DNA of 48,960 nucleotides from positions 1 to 48,960 of the forward strand of contig JAGNWT010000018.1 in the NCBI GenBank assembly GCA_017985935.1. The letters are read 5' to 3'. Position 1 is the first letter of the stretch, and the number at the start of each line of letters is the position of its first letter. Below the pieces are notes generated by a model. The model was not told the origin of the DNA, made no database searches, and worked only from the letters and a program-made list of their open reading frames with translations. The position numbers were made by a program, and so were the translations under genes. The DNA comes from Anaerolineales bacterium (GTDB taxonomy: Bacteria; Chloroflexota; Anaerolineae; Anaerolineales; Villigracilaceae). Of this stretch, positions 8,766-15,557 are shown in pieces.

Positions 8766-9380
8766 TTATTTATATAAATTTGCCAGCCAGTCTATGGAAT
8801 AGAATCCCGCGTAGGCAAATAACGCCATTTTGAACGTCTGCCCGACCCAGCAAGCCAGCAGAAATTGCCAGAGAGGGATCTTGGAAATTCCAGCGGCTAT
8901 GCCTGCCATGTCAAAAAAAGGATTGGGAATCGCAGATAAAGCGAGAATCACCCAGGCTCCATATTTTTTGATCCAGGGATTTATGCGGTTGTAAAGCTCG
9001 GTGTTTTCCACCACGCCCTGCCCGCTGTATCCGGCGAGATAGCCGGTCAGTTCACCGATCGCGCCGCCCGCTCCTGCGGCAAATGCCACCCCCAATGGGT
9101 TGAAAATACTGCCCATGGCAAAAACCACTGCCACGCCGGGCGCCGGCAGGATCACGGTTGCATTTGCCAAAAGTGCGACCAAAAAGATTCCCGGGTATCC
9201 ATACGCGGCAAATTCTTCCACTTGATCGCGTATGCTGTAAATGAAAATTGTGATCCCTGCCACGGCAGCGAAGGCAAGGACGCGTAAAAAGACAACGCCA
9301 ACCCCAGACCTTTTATGATCTTGAATTGGCGTTGTGTTCGTGCTGAAAGACTTGCCCTTTTGTGGTTTAGCTTTCTTCAA
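8766..9380 (-). CDS. VTT domain (DedA/SNARE-associated-like) membrane protein
   Basis: 204 residues with five or six hydrophobic segments. The central [18 protein letters not shown] and the [17 protein letters not shown] stretch match the VTT/DedA fold, as does [18 protein letters not shown] (the conserved proline-rich re-entrant motif). Family members are linked to lipid scrambling or undecaprenyl-phosphate recycling. The frame opens with TTG inside the end of the cyclophilin gene (14-bp overlap) and no Shine-Dalgarno site is visible, so translation is probably coupled. The exact start is uncertain. Confidence 0.8.
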   Translation of the reverse strand: MKKAKPQKGKSFSTNTTPIQDHKRSGVGVVFLRVLAFAAVAGITIFIYSIRDQVEEFAAYGYPGIFLVALLANATVILPAPGVAVVFAMGSIFNPLGVAFAAGAGGAIGELTGYLAGYSGQGVVENTELYNRINPWIKKYGAWVILALSAIPNPFFDMAGIAAGISKIPLWQFLLACWVGQTFKMALFAYAGFYSIDWLANLYK

Positions 9381-9876
9381 TGGTAACGCGGATGATCTTC
9401 ACGGCAGGCGCATTGACATTGCCCGGGTCGCGCGCGGGAATGGACATCAACACATCCAATCCTTCCACGACCTGACCAAAAACACTGTGCTTGTTATCCA
9501 GCCACGGGGTTGCAAGGTGGGTGATGAAAAATTGGGAGCCGTTGGTGCCGGGTCCGGCATTTGCCATGGAGAGGATGCCTTGCTTGTCATGTTTCAGGCT
9601 GGGATGGAATTCATCACCAAATTTGTAGCCGGGACCGCCGCGACCGGTTCCGGTCGGGTCGCCGCCTTGCACCATGAAGCTATCGATCACACGATGGAAG
9701 ATCACGCCGTCGTAATAGCCTTCGCGGGAAAGGAAGACAAAATTATTCACGGTGTTGGGGGTTTTATCGGCGAATAATTGAATCACCATCGTACCTTTAT
9801 CGGTTTCCATGTGAGCCTTATAGCTCTTCTTGGGGTCGATCTGCATTGCGGGCGGGGTGTTCCATTGTTTTGTCAT
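9367..9876 (-). CDS. Peptidyl-prolyl cis-trans isomerase, cyclophilin type
   Basis: 169 residues, a single-domain cyclophilin without a signal peptide, so probably cytoplasmic. [25 protein letters not shown] contains the active-site Arg, Phe, Met and Gln, and [17 protein letters not shown] the second catalytic strand. It catalyses proline isomerisation during protein folding. GGAGATTTAAGC precedes the ATG. Second gene of the udk operon, 17 bp after udk. Confidence 0.93.
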   Translation of the reverse strand: MTKQWNTPPAMQIDPKKSYKAHMETDKGTMVIQLFADKTPNTVNNFVFLSREGYYDGVIFHRVIDSFMVQGGDPTGTGRGGPGYKFGDEFHPSLKHDKQGILSMANAGPGTNGSQFFITHLATPWLDNKHSVFGQVVEGLDVLMSIPARDPGNVNAPAVKIIRVTIEES

Positions 9877-9893
9877 GCTTAAATCTCCTTTGA

Positions 9894-10517
9894 TTATTTG
9901 AGTAATGTTTCAATTCTTGCCACAACCATATCCAGCGCGGCGACATTATGCCCGCCTTCAGGGATGATGACGTCTGCGTATCTTTTTGAGGGTTCAACAA
10001 AATCCAGATGCATGGGGCGCACGGTCGCTTCATATTGTTTGATAACCGATTCTGTCGACCGGCTGCGCTCGCTGATGTCCCTCCGCAGGCGGCGGATAAA
10101 TCGCACATCTGCATCGGCATCCACAAAGATCTTGACATCGAACAATTTGCGAAGCTCTGCCTCCACAAAGATCAATACGCCTTCCACAATGATCACGCCG
10201 CGCGGTGAGACGGTAAAGGTTTGGCTGGTGCGAGTGTCTGTGGCGAAATCGTAAATCGGGACTTCGACAGGCTGCAGATTACGTAAAGATTCGATGTGTT
10301 TGATGAGCAGTTCGGTTTCGAGTGAATGCGGATGATCGAAGTTGACTTCTCTTCTCAGGTTGGGCGGCAATCCAGCCAAGTCCTTGTAATACGAGTCGTG
10401 TTGCAGGTAGGCGATCTTATCTGCGCCGACCCGGTCCAGAATGGCTTGGGCAACTGTGGTCTTGCCGGAGCCTGATCCACCGGCGATACCGATGACCAAA
10501 GGGGTGTTGTGACTCAT
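9894..10517 (-). CDS. udk: Uridine kinase
   Basis: 207 residues, the usual Udk length. Walker A is [12 protein letters not shown]. Other family motifs are [19 protein letters not shown] (substrate Asp/His), YDFATDTRT and [10 protein letters not shown] (Walker B). [15 protein letters not shown] is the lid with catalytic Arg residues. It phosphorylates uridine or cytidine in pyrimidine salvage. There is no Shine-Dalgarno site; a TATAAT ends six bases before the ATG, so the message may be leaderless. It heads the operon with cyclophilin, VTT protein and M20 peptidase. Confidence 0.95.
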   Translation of the reverse strand: MSHNTPLVIGIAGGSGSGKTTVAQAILDRVGADKIAYLQHDSYYKDLAGLPPNLRREVNFDHPHSLETELLIKHIESLRNLQPVEVPIYDFATDTRTSQTFTVSPRGVIIVEGVLIFVEAELRKLFDVKIFVDADADVRFIRRLRRDISERSRSTESVIKQYEATVRPMHLDFVEPSKRYADVIIPEGGHNVAALDMVVARIETLLK

Positions 10518-10523
10518 ATTTTG

Positions 10524-10529
10524 ATTATA
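10524..10529 (-). promoter_or_regulatory. -10 box of udk, leaderless arrangement
   Basis: Consensus TATAAT on the minus strand, six bases before the udk ATG. No clear -35 box is seen because the upstream bases belong to the terminator hairpin of the thioredoxin gene. Confidence 0.5.
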
Positions 10530-10539
10530 GCCGATGAAT

Positions 10540-10580
10540 AAAAAAACAGGCTTCGGGCAGAACCGAAACCTGTTTTTGTT
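10540..10580 (-). terminator. Intrinsic terminator of the thioredoxin-DUF2892 gene
   Basis: On the minus strand, AAACAGG-a-TTCGG-type arms enclose a short loop and are followed by a run of seven T. It sits 13 bases after the trx stop codon. Confidence 0.85.
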
Positions 10581-10592
10581 TGTTGAATTGTG

Positions 10593-11093
10593 CTACTTGC
10601 GTTTGAACATTCCCGTGACTGCCTTCCAGATGGGGCAGCGATCATAGATTCCCATGAAGGAAAGAATGCCGCCAATACCCGCGATGAGCCAGTTGCTGGT
10701 GGAGATGCCGATCATAACGAATAAAGCACCAGCACCGAGCCGCAGCATTCTATCGAAAGGCGTGAGCGGAACCTTGACCTCTTTACCTTCTGAAAGTGAT
10801 TCGAACATAGCGCGGTAGCCTGCTTCGTTCTGAGCTCCTGTTACTCGCGCCACCTCTTTTCCATTCTGTATGGCAATAACCGTTGGAATACCGAAGACCC
10901 GGAATTGTTCGAGCACTTCGCGTGAGTCGTCCGCATTGATCGGCATGAATTGAACCTTGCCGTTGTATTCCCTGGCGAGCTTATCCAGAATTGGTTTTGT
11001 CATCATGCATGGACCGCACCACGAAGCCCAAAAGTCAACGATGATGGGTTGTTCAGAAGAGGAAATTTTTTGTTCGAATTCGAGTTTGTTCAT
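10593..11093 (-). CDS. Thioredoxin fused to a C-terminal DUF2892 membrane domain
   Basis: 166 residues. Residues 1-105 are a complete thioredoxin: FWASWCGPCMMTKP with the CXXC at 26-29, and FGIPTVIAI with the cis-Pro. Residues about 112-160 form a two-helix hydrophobic hairpin (LRLGAGALFVMIGI ... LIAGIGGILSFMGIYDRCPIW) ending in a Cys-Pro, like the YgaP/DUF2892 module. The thioredoxin would therefore be tethered to the inside of the membrane. The separate DUF2892 gene directly upstream has the same hairpin with FCPLY, so the pair may work as a membrane thiol or sulfur relay (inference). No Shine-Dalgarno is visible; a hairpin with a T-run ends just before the ATG. Confidence 0.85.
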   Translation of the reverse strand: MNKLEFEQKISSSEQPIIVDFWASWCGPCMMTKPILDKLAREYNGKVQFMPINADDSREVLEQFRVFGIPTVIAIQNGKEVARVTGAQNEAGYRAMFESLSEGKEVKVPLTPFDRMLRLGAGALFVMIGISTSNWLIAGIGGILSFMGIYDRCPIWKAVTGMFKRK

Positions 11094-11094
11094 G

Positions 11095-11127
11095 ATAAAA
11101 AGTGAGCGGATGAAGTTTCATCCGCTC
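11095..11127 (-). terminator. Terminator-like hairpin immediately before the trx start codon
   Basis: On the minus strand, GAGCGGATGAA and its exact complement flank a 2-base loop, followed by ACTTTTTATC and then the trx ATG. It could partly stop transcription after the DUF2892 gene or act as a processing or attenuation site for trx. Confidence 0.65.
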
Positions 11128-11139
11128 GATTGGATTTGA

Positions 11140-11337
11140 TTATTTGTAGGTGCTGAAGTTGAAGATGGTGTAGAGCGGGCAGAAGGAAATCACAGAGGTG
11201 AGAAGGAAAACAGCTCCGAGCACGACAAGCACGATCCCGAAGGTGCCGGTGACGATGCCGCCAAAATACAGATAAGCGAACAGGGCGGCGATCACGACAC
11301 GGGCGATGCGGTCAACATTGGACATATTGCGTTTCAT
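11140..11337 (-). CDS. DUF2892 (YgaP-type) small membrane protein
   Basis: 65 residues: a short basic start (MKRNMSNVDRIARVV), then two transmembrane helices with a glycine turn, ending FCPLYTIFNFSTYK. The single Cys in the C-PLY motif is the hallmark of the DUF2892 family, often associated with rhodanese or thioredoxin domains in sulfur or redox handling. The ATG at 11337 is preceded by AAAGGAG eight bases upstream. The frame is open further upstream, but that part crosses the promoter and a palindrome and is not coding. Confidence 0.85.
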   Translation of the reverse strand: MKRNMSNVDRIARVVIAALFAYLYFGGIVTGTFGIVLVVLGAVFLLTSVISFCPLYTIFNFSTYK

Positions 11338-11371
11338 GGTTAAATCTCCTTTGGTTTTGTTTGATGTGCTT

Positions 11372-11413
11372 AGTATAGGAGGGATGCCGGTTTCTGTCTG
11401 TGACATTGTCACA
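11372..11413 (-). promoter_or_regulatory. Promoter with Crp/Fnr-type palindrome at the activator position
   Basis: TGTGACATTGTCACA (11399-11413) is a perfect inverted repeat of TGTGAC around three bases. On the minus strand the -10 TATACT (11377-11372) and a poor -35 (CAGACA, 17-bp spacing) follow, placing the palindrome centre about 41 bases before the expected transcription start. That is the class II activator location. It precedes the DUF2892-trx pair and overlaps the stop codon of the Crp-family gene. Confidence 0.7.
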
Positions 11414-12083
11414 TAGCCGAGCGGGATCGTAAAAGCTCAAAATCCAGTACTTCGAGGGCACCGCGTCCCGAGCGGATGCTTCCATCATTTACGAAATCTT
11501 CAAGCAGGCGGCTGATCACTTCTCGCGAGCTGCCCAGTTCTGAAGCGATCTCCTGATGCGTGATCTTGATCGGGTTTTGCCGTTTTGCCATTTCAAGTAA
11601 CAACGCAGCAACGCGGCGGTCCATGCGATGAAATGCAACTTCATCCACGATCGCCATTACGGTCGAGAGACGTTGAGATAAAAGATCGAAGACAAAGTCA
11701 CGCCAAAGATCGAATCTCTTGACCCAATCACGGAAGACATCCGCAGGGATCATCACGGCTTCCGCATCCTGCTCCACCGTGGCGACGGCTGGAAATGTGT
11801 TCTGACTCAAAATGGCGTTTGCGGTCAGAATGCAGGAAGAGCCGTTCCCAAAGCGATAGAGCGTGATCTCACGTCCGGTGTCGCCGATCTTGTAGACACG
11901 TACCACGCCTGAGATGAGCAGCGCAATTGCCTCAACACGGTCTCCTTCAAGGAAAACATCGTGTCCGGCTGGGATGCGGGCGAAGAATGCCGCCTGTTGA
12001 AACTCGCGTTTGAACGACTTGTCTGCCATTTGCAGAAAAGGCAGTGAAAGTGTTGCGCGATCGAATTGTGAGGCGTCGATCAT
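11409..12083 (-). CDS. Crp/Fnr family transcriptional regulator
   Basis: 224 residues. The N-terminal cyclic-nucleotide-binding-like beta barrel (about 15-130: FLEGDRVEAIALLISGVVRVYKI, GREITLYRFGNGSSCIL) joins a dimer helix and a C-terminal winged helix-turn-helix (ITHQEIASELGSSREVISRLLEDF). No Fnr-type Cys cluster is present at the N-terminus, and the Glu/Arg pair of cAMP sites is not obvious, so the ligand is unknown. It lies directly upstream of a palindrome and the DUF2892-trx genes, its probable targets. It follows the DegV gene after 30 bp. Confidence 0.9.
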   Translation of the reverse strand: MIDASQFDRATLSLPFLQMADKSFKREFQQAAFFARIPAGHDVFLEGDRVEAIALLISGVVRVYKIGDTGREITLYRFGNGSSCILTANAILSQNTFPAVATVEQDAEAVMIPADVFRDWVKRFDLWRDFVFDLLSQRLSTVMAIVDEVAFHRMDRRVAALLLEMAKRQNPIKITHQEIASELGSSREVISRLLEDFVNDGSIRSGRGALEVLDFELLRSRSAM

Positions 12084-12113
12084 TTTATTTCAACGCAGTT
12101 ATTATTGATGAGA

Positions 12114-12965
12114 TCACTCAAAGCTAAACGCAAGTCCCACGGTGCCGGGACCAGTGTGTGAGCCCACCACAGGACTTACTTCCGCAAAAATGGTCTCAAC
12201 TGGATTAAGTTGTTGGGCAGCGCGGTCCAGCAACGCCTTGGCGTCTTCGCTGGCATTCGCGTGCAGGGTGGCAATTCTGATATTGGATTTGCCGTTGACC
12301 TGCTCGGTGATCAATTCCAGCAGTCGGTCATGCGCCTTGGACTTGGTGCGGATCCTCTCCACGCCTTCCACCTTGCCCTCCTTCAAAGCGAGGATCGGCT
12401 TCAGTCCCAATGCGGAACCGATAAAGCGTTGAGCGCCGCCAATGCGTCCGCCGCGATGCAGAAACTCAAGTGTATCCACAGCGAAGAAAATGCCAGAGTT
12501 GCGGCGAGTTTTTTCAACAGCCGCCAGGCAGTCGCTAATGCTGGAGCCGCTTTCAACAGCGCGTGCGGCGGCTAAAACGATCAACCCCAGGCTCATGGAA
12601 GTGGAGAAGCTGTCTACAACAGTGACCTTTTCTCCGGCGGCTCCCATCATCTCTTTGCCCTGCATTGCAGACTGCATTGTTCCGGACAACTTGGATGAAA
12701 TAAAGATGCCGAGAACATCGTATCCCTGATCGACCAATCCCTGAAAAGTGGATTGCATCGTAGCGGGAGACACCTGGGAAGTGGAAGGCATCTTCTTCGC
12801 AGTCTTCAGACGTGTGTAAAATTCAGAAGGCTGAATATCCACGCCATCTCGGTAGGTCTTTTCTTCCCAGATCAAAACCTGTGGCGTCACAGTGATGGAA
12901 TGTTTTTTAATGAGTTCGGCGGGCAAAAAAGATGTGCTGTCAGTAACAATTGCGATTTTAGACAT
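12114..12965 (-). CDS. DegV family fatty-acid-binding protein
   Basis: 283 residues, the full DegV length. It starts KIAIVTDSTSFLPAEL, then has TSQVSPATMQSTFQ, ISSKLSGTMQSA and DSFSTSMSLGL, and ends VSPVVGSHTGPGTVGLAF, all standard DegV blocks. DegV/FakB proteins bind a single fatty acid and, in Firmicutes, present it to the kinase FakA. No fakA is visible here. GGAGAG precedes the ATG by seven bases. It is divergent from mreB and may be co-transcribed with the Crp-family gene. Confidence 0.92.
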   Translation of the reverse strand: MSKIAIVTDSTSFLPAELIKKHSITVTPQVLIWEEKTYRDGVDIQPSEFYTRLKTAKKMPSTSQVSPATMQSTFQGLVDQGYDVLGIFISSKLSGTMQSAMQGKEMMGAAGEKVTVVDSFSTSMSLGLIVLAAARAVESGSSISDCLAAVEKTRRNSGIFFAVDTLEFLHRGGRIGGAQRFIGSALGLKPILALKEGKVEGVERIRTKSKAHDRLLELITEQVNGKSNIRIATLHANASEDAKALLDRAAQQLNPVETIFAEVSPVVGSHTGPGTVGLAFSFE

Positions 12966-13010
12966 AATTTTCTCTCCATGAGGGGGTTGGAATTAATGCC
13001 CAATATTTTA

Positions 13011-13023
13011 CCCCCAGTGGGGG
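13011..13023. promoter_or_regulatory. CCCCC-AGT-GGGGG palindrome between degV and mreB
   Basis: Five-base inverted repeat in the 141-bp divergent gap. It lies just upstream of a minus-strand TAAAAT (13010-13005), a possible -10 of the DegV gene, and about 40 bases before the plus-strand -10 of mreB. It may be an operator or just a small hairpin. Confidence 0.3.
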
Positions 13024-13057
13024 ATTGCGTATATGAAAATAAGATTTCTGCGCTCAT

Positions 13058-13065
13058 GGTATAAT
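13058..13065 (+). promoter_or_regulatory. Extended -10 promoter of the mre operon
   Basis: TG-G-TATAAT: a consensus -10 with the TGn extension, which compensates for the poor -35. It predicts an mRNA leader of about 35 bases carrying the CAGGAG ribosome site at 13095-13100. Confidence 0.65.
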
Positions 13066-13106
13066 GCGCCCCGACATTATGAAAAGCATTCTCTCAGGAG
13101 CCTATC

Positions 13107-14180
13107 TTGGCCTTTAACCCTATTAACTGGCTGTTAGGCCTTTTTTCCCTCGATATCGCCATTGACCTTGGCACAGCGAACACACTTGTTCATGTGCGCG
13201 GTAAGGGGATCGTGATCAACGAACCCTCATGGGTGACCGTTGATAAAAAACTTCGCCAGCCATTGGCGATCGGTCTCGAAGCAAAGGAAATGGTAGGGCG
13301 CACACCCGGTAACGTAGTGGTGGTGCGACCGATTCGCGATGGCGTGATCGCAGAGTTCGATGTGACTCAGGTCATGCTTGAATACTTCATCGGAAAAGTC
13401 CACGAGCAGAGTATGGTTCCCTTGCCGCGCCCGCGCGTGATCGTTGGTTTACCCACCGGCGTGACCGAAGTGGAGAAGCGCGCGGTTTACGACGCGGTGA
13501 TGGCATCCGGTGCGCGCCAGGCCATGTTGATCGAAGAACCGATCGCTGCCGCGCTGGGAGCTGGTTTGCCCGTCGGAGAGATTCGCGGCTCGATGGTGGT
13601 GGATATTGGCGGCGGCACGACCGAAGTGGCCGTGTTGTCCATGAGCGGTGTGGTCGCATCCCGTTCACTGCGTGTGGCTGGCGATGAAATGGATCAGGAT
13701 GTCGTTCAGTACATGCGGAATAAATACAATCTCCTGATCGGCGAAGGAAATGCCGAGCAGATCAAATGGCAGATCGGTTCTGCGTACCCATTGCAGCCCG
13801 AAAAAACAATGGAAGTACGTGGACGAAATCTGGTTACCGGCTTGCCCGAGACTGTTGAAGTTTCCTCGATCGAAATTCGTGAAGCCCTCGCGGGTTCGGT
13901 GCAGGTCATCATCGATACCGTCCGCGATGCGCTGGACGAGATCCCGCCCGAGATCGTAGCGGATTTGATGGATATTGGCATCTGTCTGGCTGGCGGTGGT
14001 GCGCTCCTGCAGGGATTAGCCGAGCGTCTAACCGATGAATTGAAGCTGCGCGTTTGGGTGGCTGAAGATTCCCTCACATGCGTTGCGCGCGGCGCAGCCA
14101 TGATCTTTGAAGACCTGCCGACCTTGGGTCGTTATCTGGTAGGCTTGGAACGTGGCAGTACTCGCCATCTTCCGGGCTAA
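13107..14180 (+). CDS. mreB: Rod shape-determining protein MreB
   Basis: 357 residues, a bacterial actin. The N-terminal FNPINWLLGLF is an amphipathic membrane helix, followed by IAIDLGTANTLVHVRGKGIVINEP (phosphate-1 loop). VIVGLPTGVTEVEKRA and MVVDIGGGTTEVAV (phosphate-2) follow, then the adenosine motif GICLAGGGALLQGLAE. The start is TTG at 13107: CAGGAG lies six bases upstream and no in-frame ATG precedes the ATPase core. It heads mreB-mreC-mreD-mrdA, which builds the elongation machinery. Confidence 0.96.
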   Translation: MAFNPINWLLGLFSLDIAIDLGTANTLVHVRGKGIVINEPSWVTVDKKLRQPLAIGLEAKEMVGRTPGNVVVVRPIRDGVIAEFDVTQVMLEYFIGKVHEQSMVPLPRPRVIVGLPTGVTEVEKRAVYDAVMASGARQAMLIEEPIAAALGAGLPVGEIRGSMVVDIGGGTTEVAVLSMSGVVASRSLRVAGDEMDQDVVQYMRNKYNLLIGEGNAEQIKWQIGSAYPLQPEKTMEVRGRNLVTGLPETVEVSSIEIREALAGSVQVIIDTVRDALDEIPPEIVADLMDIGICLAGGGALLQGLAERLTDELKLRVWVAEDSLTCVARGAAMIFEDLPTLGRYLVGLERGSTRHLPG

Positions 14181-14210
14181 CCTCCCTCTGGCATTGCCAG
14201 AAGAAAAGTT

Positions 14211-15035
14211 ATGAATTCCCGTTCTTTACAAACAACGATCATTTTCCTGGTAGTGGGGGGGATTCTTGCTTTGGCGTTTGGCGGCTTTTTTGGCTCCACG
14301 TCCAGGCAATTTAACTCTGCATTGATCGAACTACAAACCTGGATCTCCACCCGTTATCTTGGCTTTCAAGATTTTGTCACCGCGCCTCGCGATATTGTGT
14401 CTCTTCGTGCGCGCAACACGGAATTGGAAGCGCAGGTTTCGCAGTTGCAAGCCCAGGTGATCGAACTTCAGCAAAGGGTCAACGAAACCGAGATCCTTGC
14501 TGCGTTGGTGGATTTTTCCCGCACGAATCCCGAGAGCACATACAAAGCAGCGGCAGTCATTGGCCGCGACCCAAGCCCATTCCTGCACTACGTCATTATC
14601 AACCGCGGCTCGAACGATGATATCCGTCGCGGCATGCCGGTTGTGACCAATCAGGGTTTGGTCGGCCGCGTGGAAGCGGTGATCGCAGATGCAGCCCGGG
14701 TGCAACTCATTACCGACCCCGCTTCAGCCATAAATGTCTATTTGCAAAATGCGGACACTGACGCCGTGTTGATGGGTTCGGTCACTGGTGACGTATCTTT
14801 GGATATGATTTCGCAGGATGTCCCGGTGGAGGCAGGCGATCTTATTCTGACCTCCGGCTTGGGTGGCGGTTATCCTTCGGACTTGCCTCTCGGGCAGGTG
14901 GTTACGCTCCGCAGCCTGGAGTTTGAACTCTTTCAACAGGCTACTGTGCAACCTGCTGTAGACTTCACCCGTCTTGAGATCGTATTGGTGATCACCAACT
15001 TCCGTCCTGTGGATATTTCTCCGCTGGAGCCTTAG
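14211..15035 (+). CDS. mreC: Rod shape-determining protein MreC
   Basis: 274 residues. One N-terminal transmembrane helix (about 8-28, IIFLVVGGILALAFGGFFG), a coiled coil (about 63-92, heptads in LRARNTELEAQVSQLQAQVIELQQRV) and the beta-barrel region (VIGRDPSPFLHYVIINRGSNDDIRRGMPVV, GLVGRV, GGGYPSDLPLGQV). It scaffolds PBP2/RodA outside the membrane. It follows mreB after 30 bp. Confidence 0.95.
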   Translation: MNSRSLQTTIIFLVVGGILALAFGGFFGSTSRQFNSALIELQTWISTRYLGFQDFVTAPRDIVSLRARNTELEAQVSQLQAQVIELQQRVNETEILAALVDFSRTNPESTYKAAAVIGRDPSPFLHYVIINRGSNDDIRRGMPVVTNQGLVGRVEAVIADAARVQLITDPASAINVYLQNADTDAVLMGSVTGDVSLDMISQDVPVEAGDLILTSGLGGGYPSDLPLGQVVTLRSLEFELFQQATVQPAVDFTRLEIVLVITNFRPVDISPLEP

Positions 15036-15056
15036 TCTTCCCCTCTTCCAATACAA

Positions 15057-15557
15057 ATGCGAAATATTATCGCTTTTCCCTTGATCGGATTGGCAGTGAT
15101 TTTACAATCTGCTGTGGTCAGCCAGATCAGACTTCTCTCTGGTTATGCAGACTTGATTCTGTTGATGCTGGCGGCCTGGGCTTTGCAGGAACGGGCGAAA
15201 TCCATCTGGCATTGGACGGTGCTTGCCTGCGCCATGCTGGCTTTTTTTTCGAGCATGCCCTGGCCGGTGACGTTCGCAGGGTATTTCGCAGTGGTATTGA
15301 TCGCGCAGGCGCTTCAAAGGCGGGTGTGGCAGGCTCCCATGCTCGCGATGTTCAGCGTCACTTTTATCGGAACTTTGTTTATAAATCTATTGTCCTTTGT
15401 TGTGTTGCGTGTTTTGGGCACTCCGTTCGCTTTTGATGATGTGATAGGATTGATCACGTTGCCTAGTCTGTTACTTAATATGTTGTTCTCAATCCCGATC
15501 TATACTTTTATGCGTGATCTGGCGCTTTGGGTCTATCCTTTAGAGGAGTATGAATGA
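15057..15557 (+). CDS. mreD: Rod shape-determining protein MreD
   Basis: 166 residues, nearly all hydrophobic with about five transmembrane helices; the ALQERAKSIWHW loop is charged. Sequence similarity to MreD is weak, but size, topology and position between mreC and mrdA support the call. There is no clear Shine-Dalgarno sequence. The stop overlaps the mrdA start by four bases (ATGA). Confidence 0.88.
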   Translation: MRNIIAFPLIGLAVILQSAVVSQIRLLSGYADLILLMLAAWALQERAKSIWHWTVLACAMLAFFSSMPWPVTFAGYFAVVLIAQALQRRVWQAPMLAMFSVTFIGTLFINLLSFVVLRVLGTPFAFDDVIGLITLPSLLLNMLFSIPIYTFMRDLALWVYPLEEYE

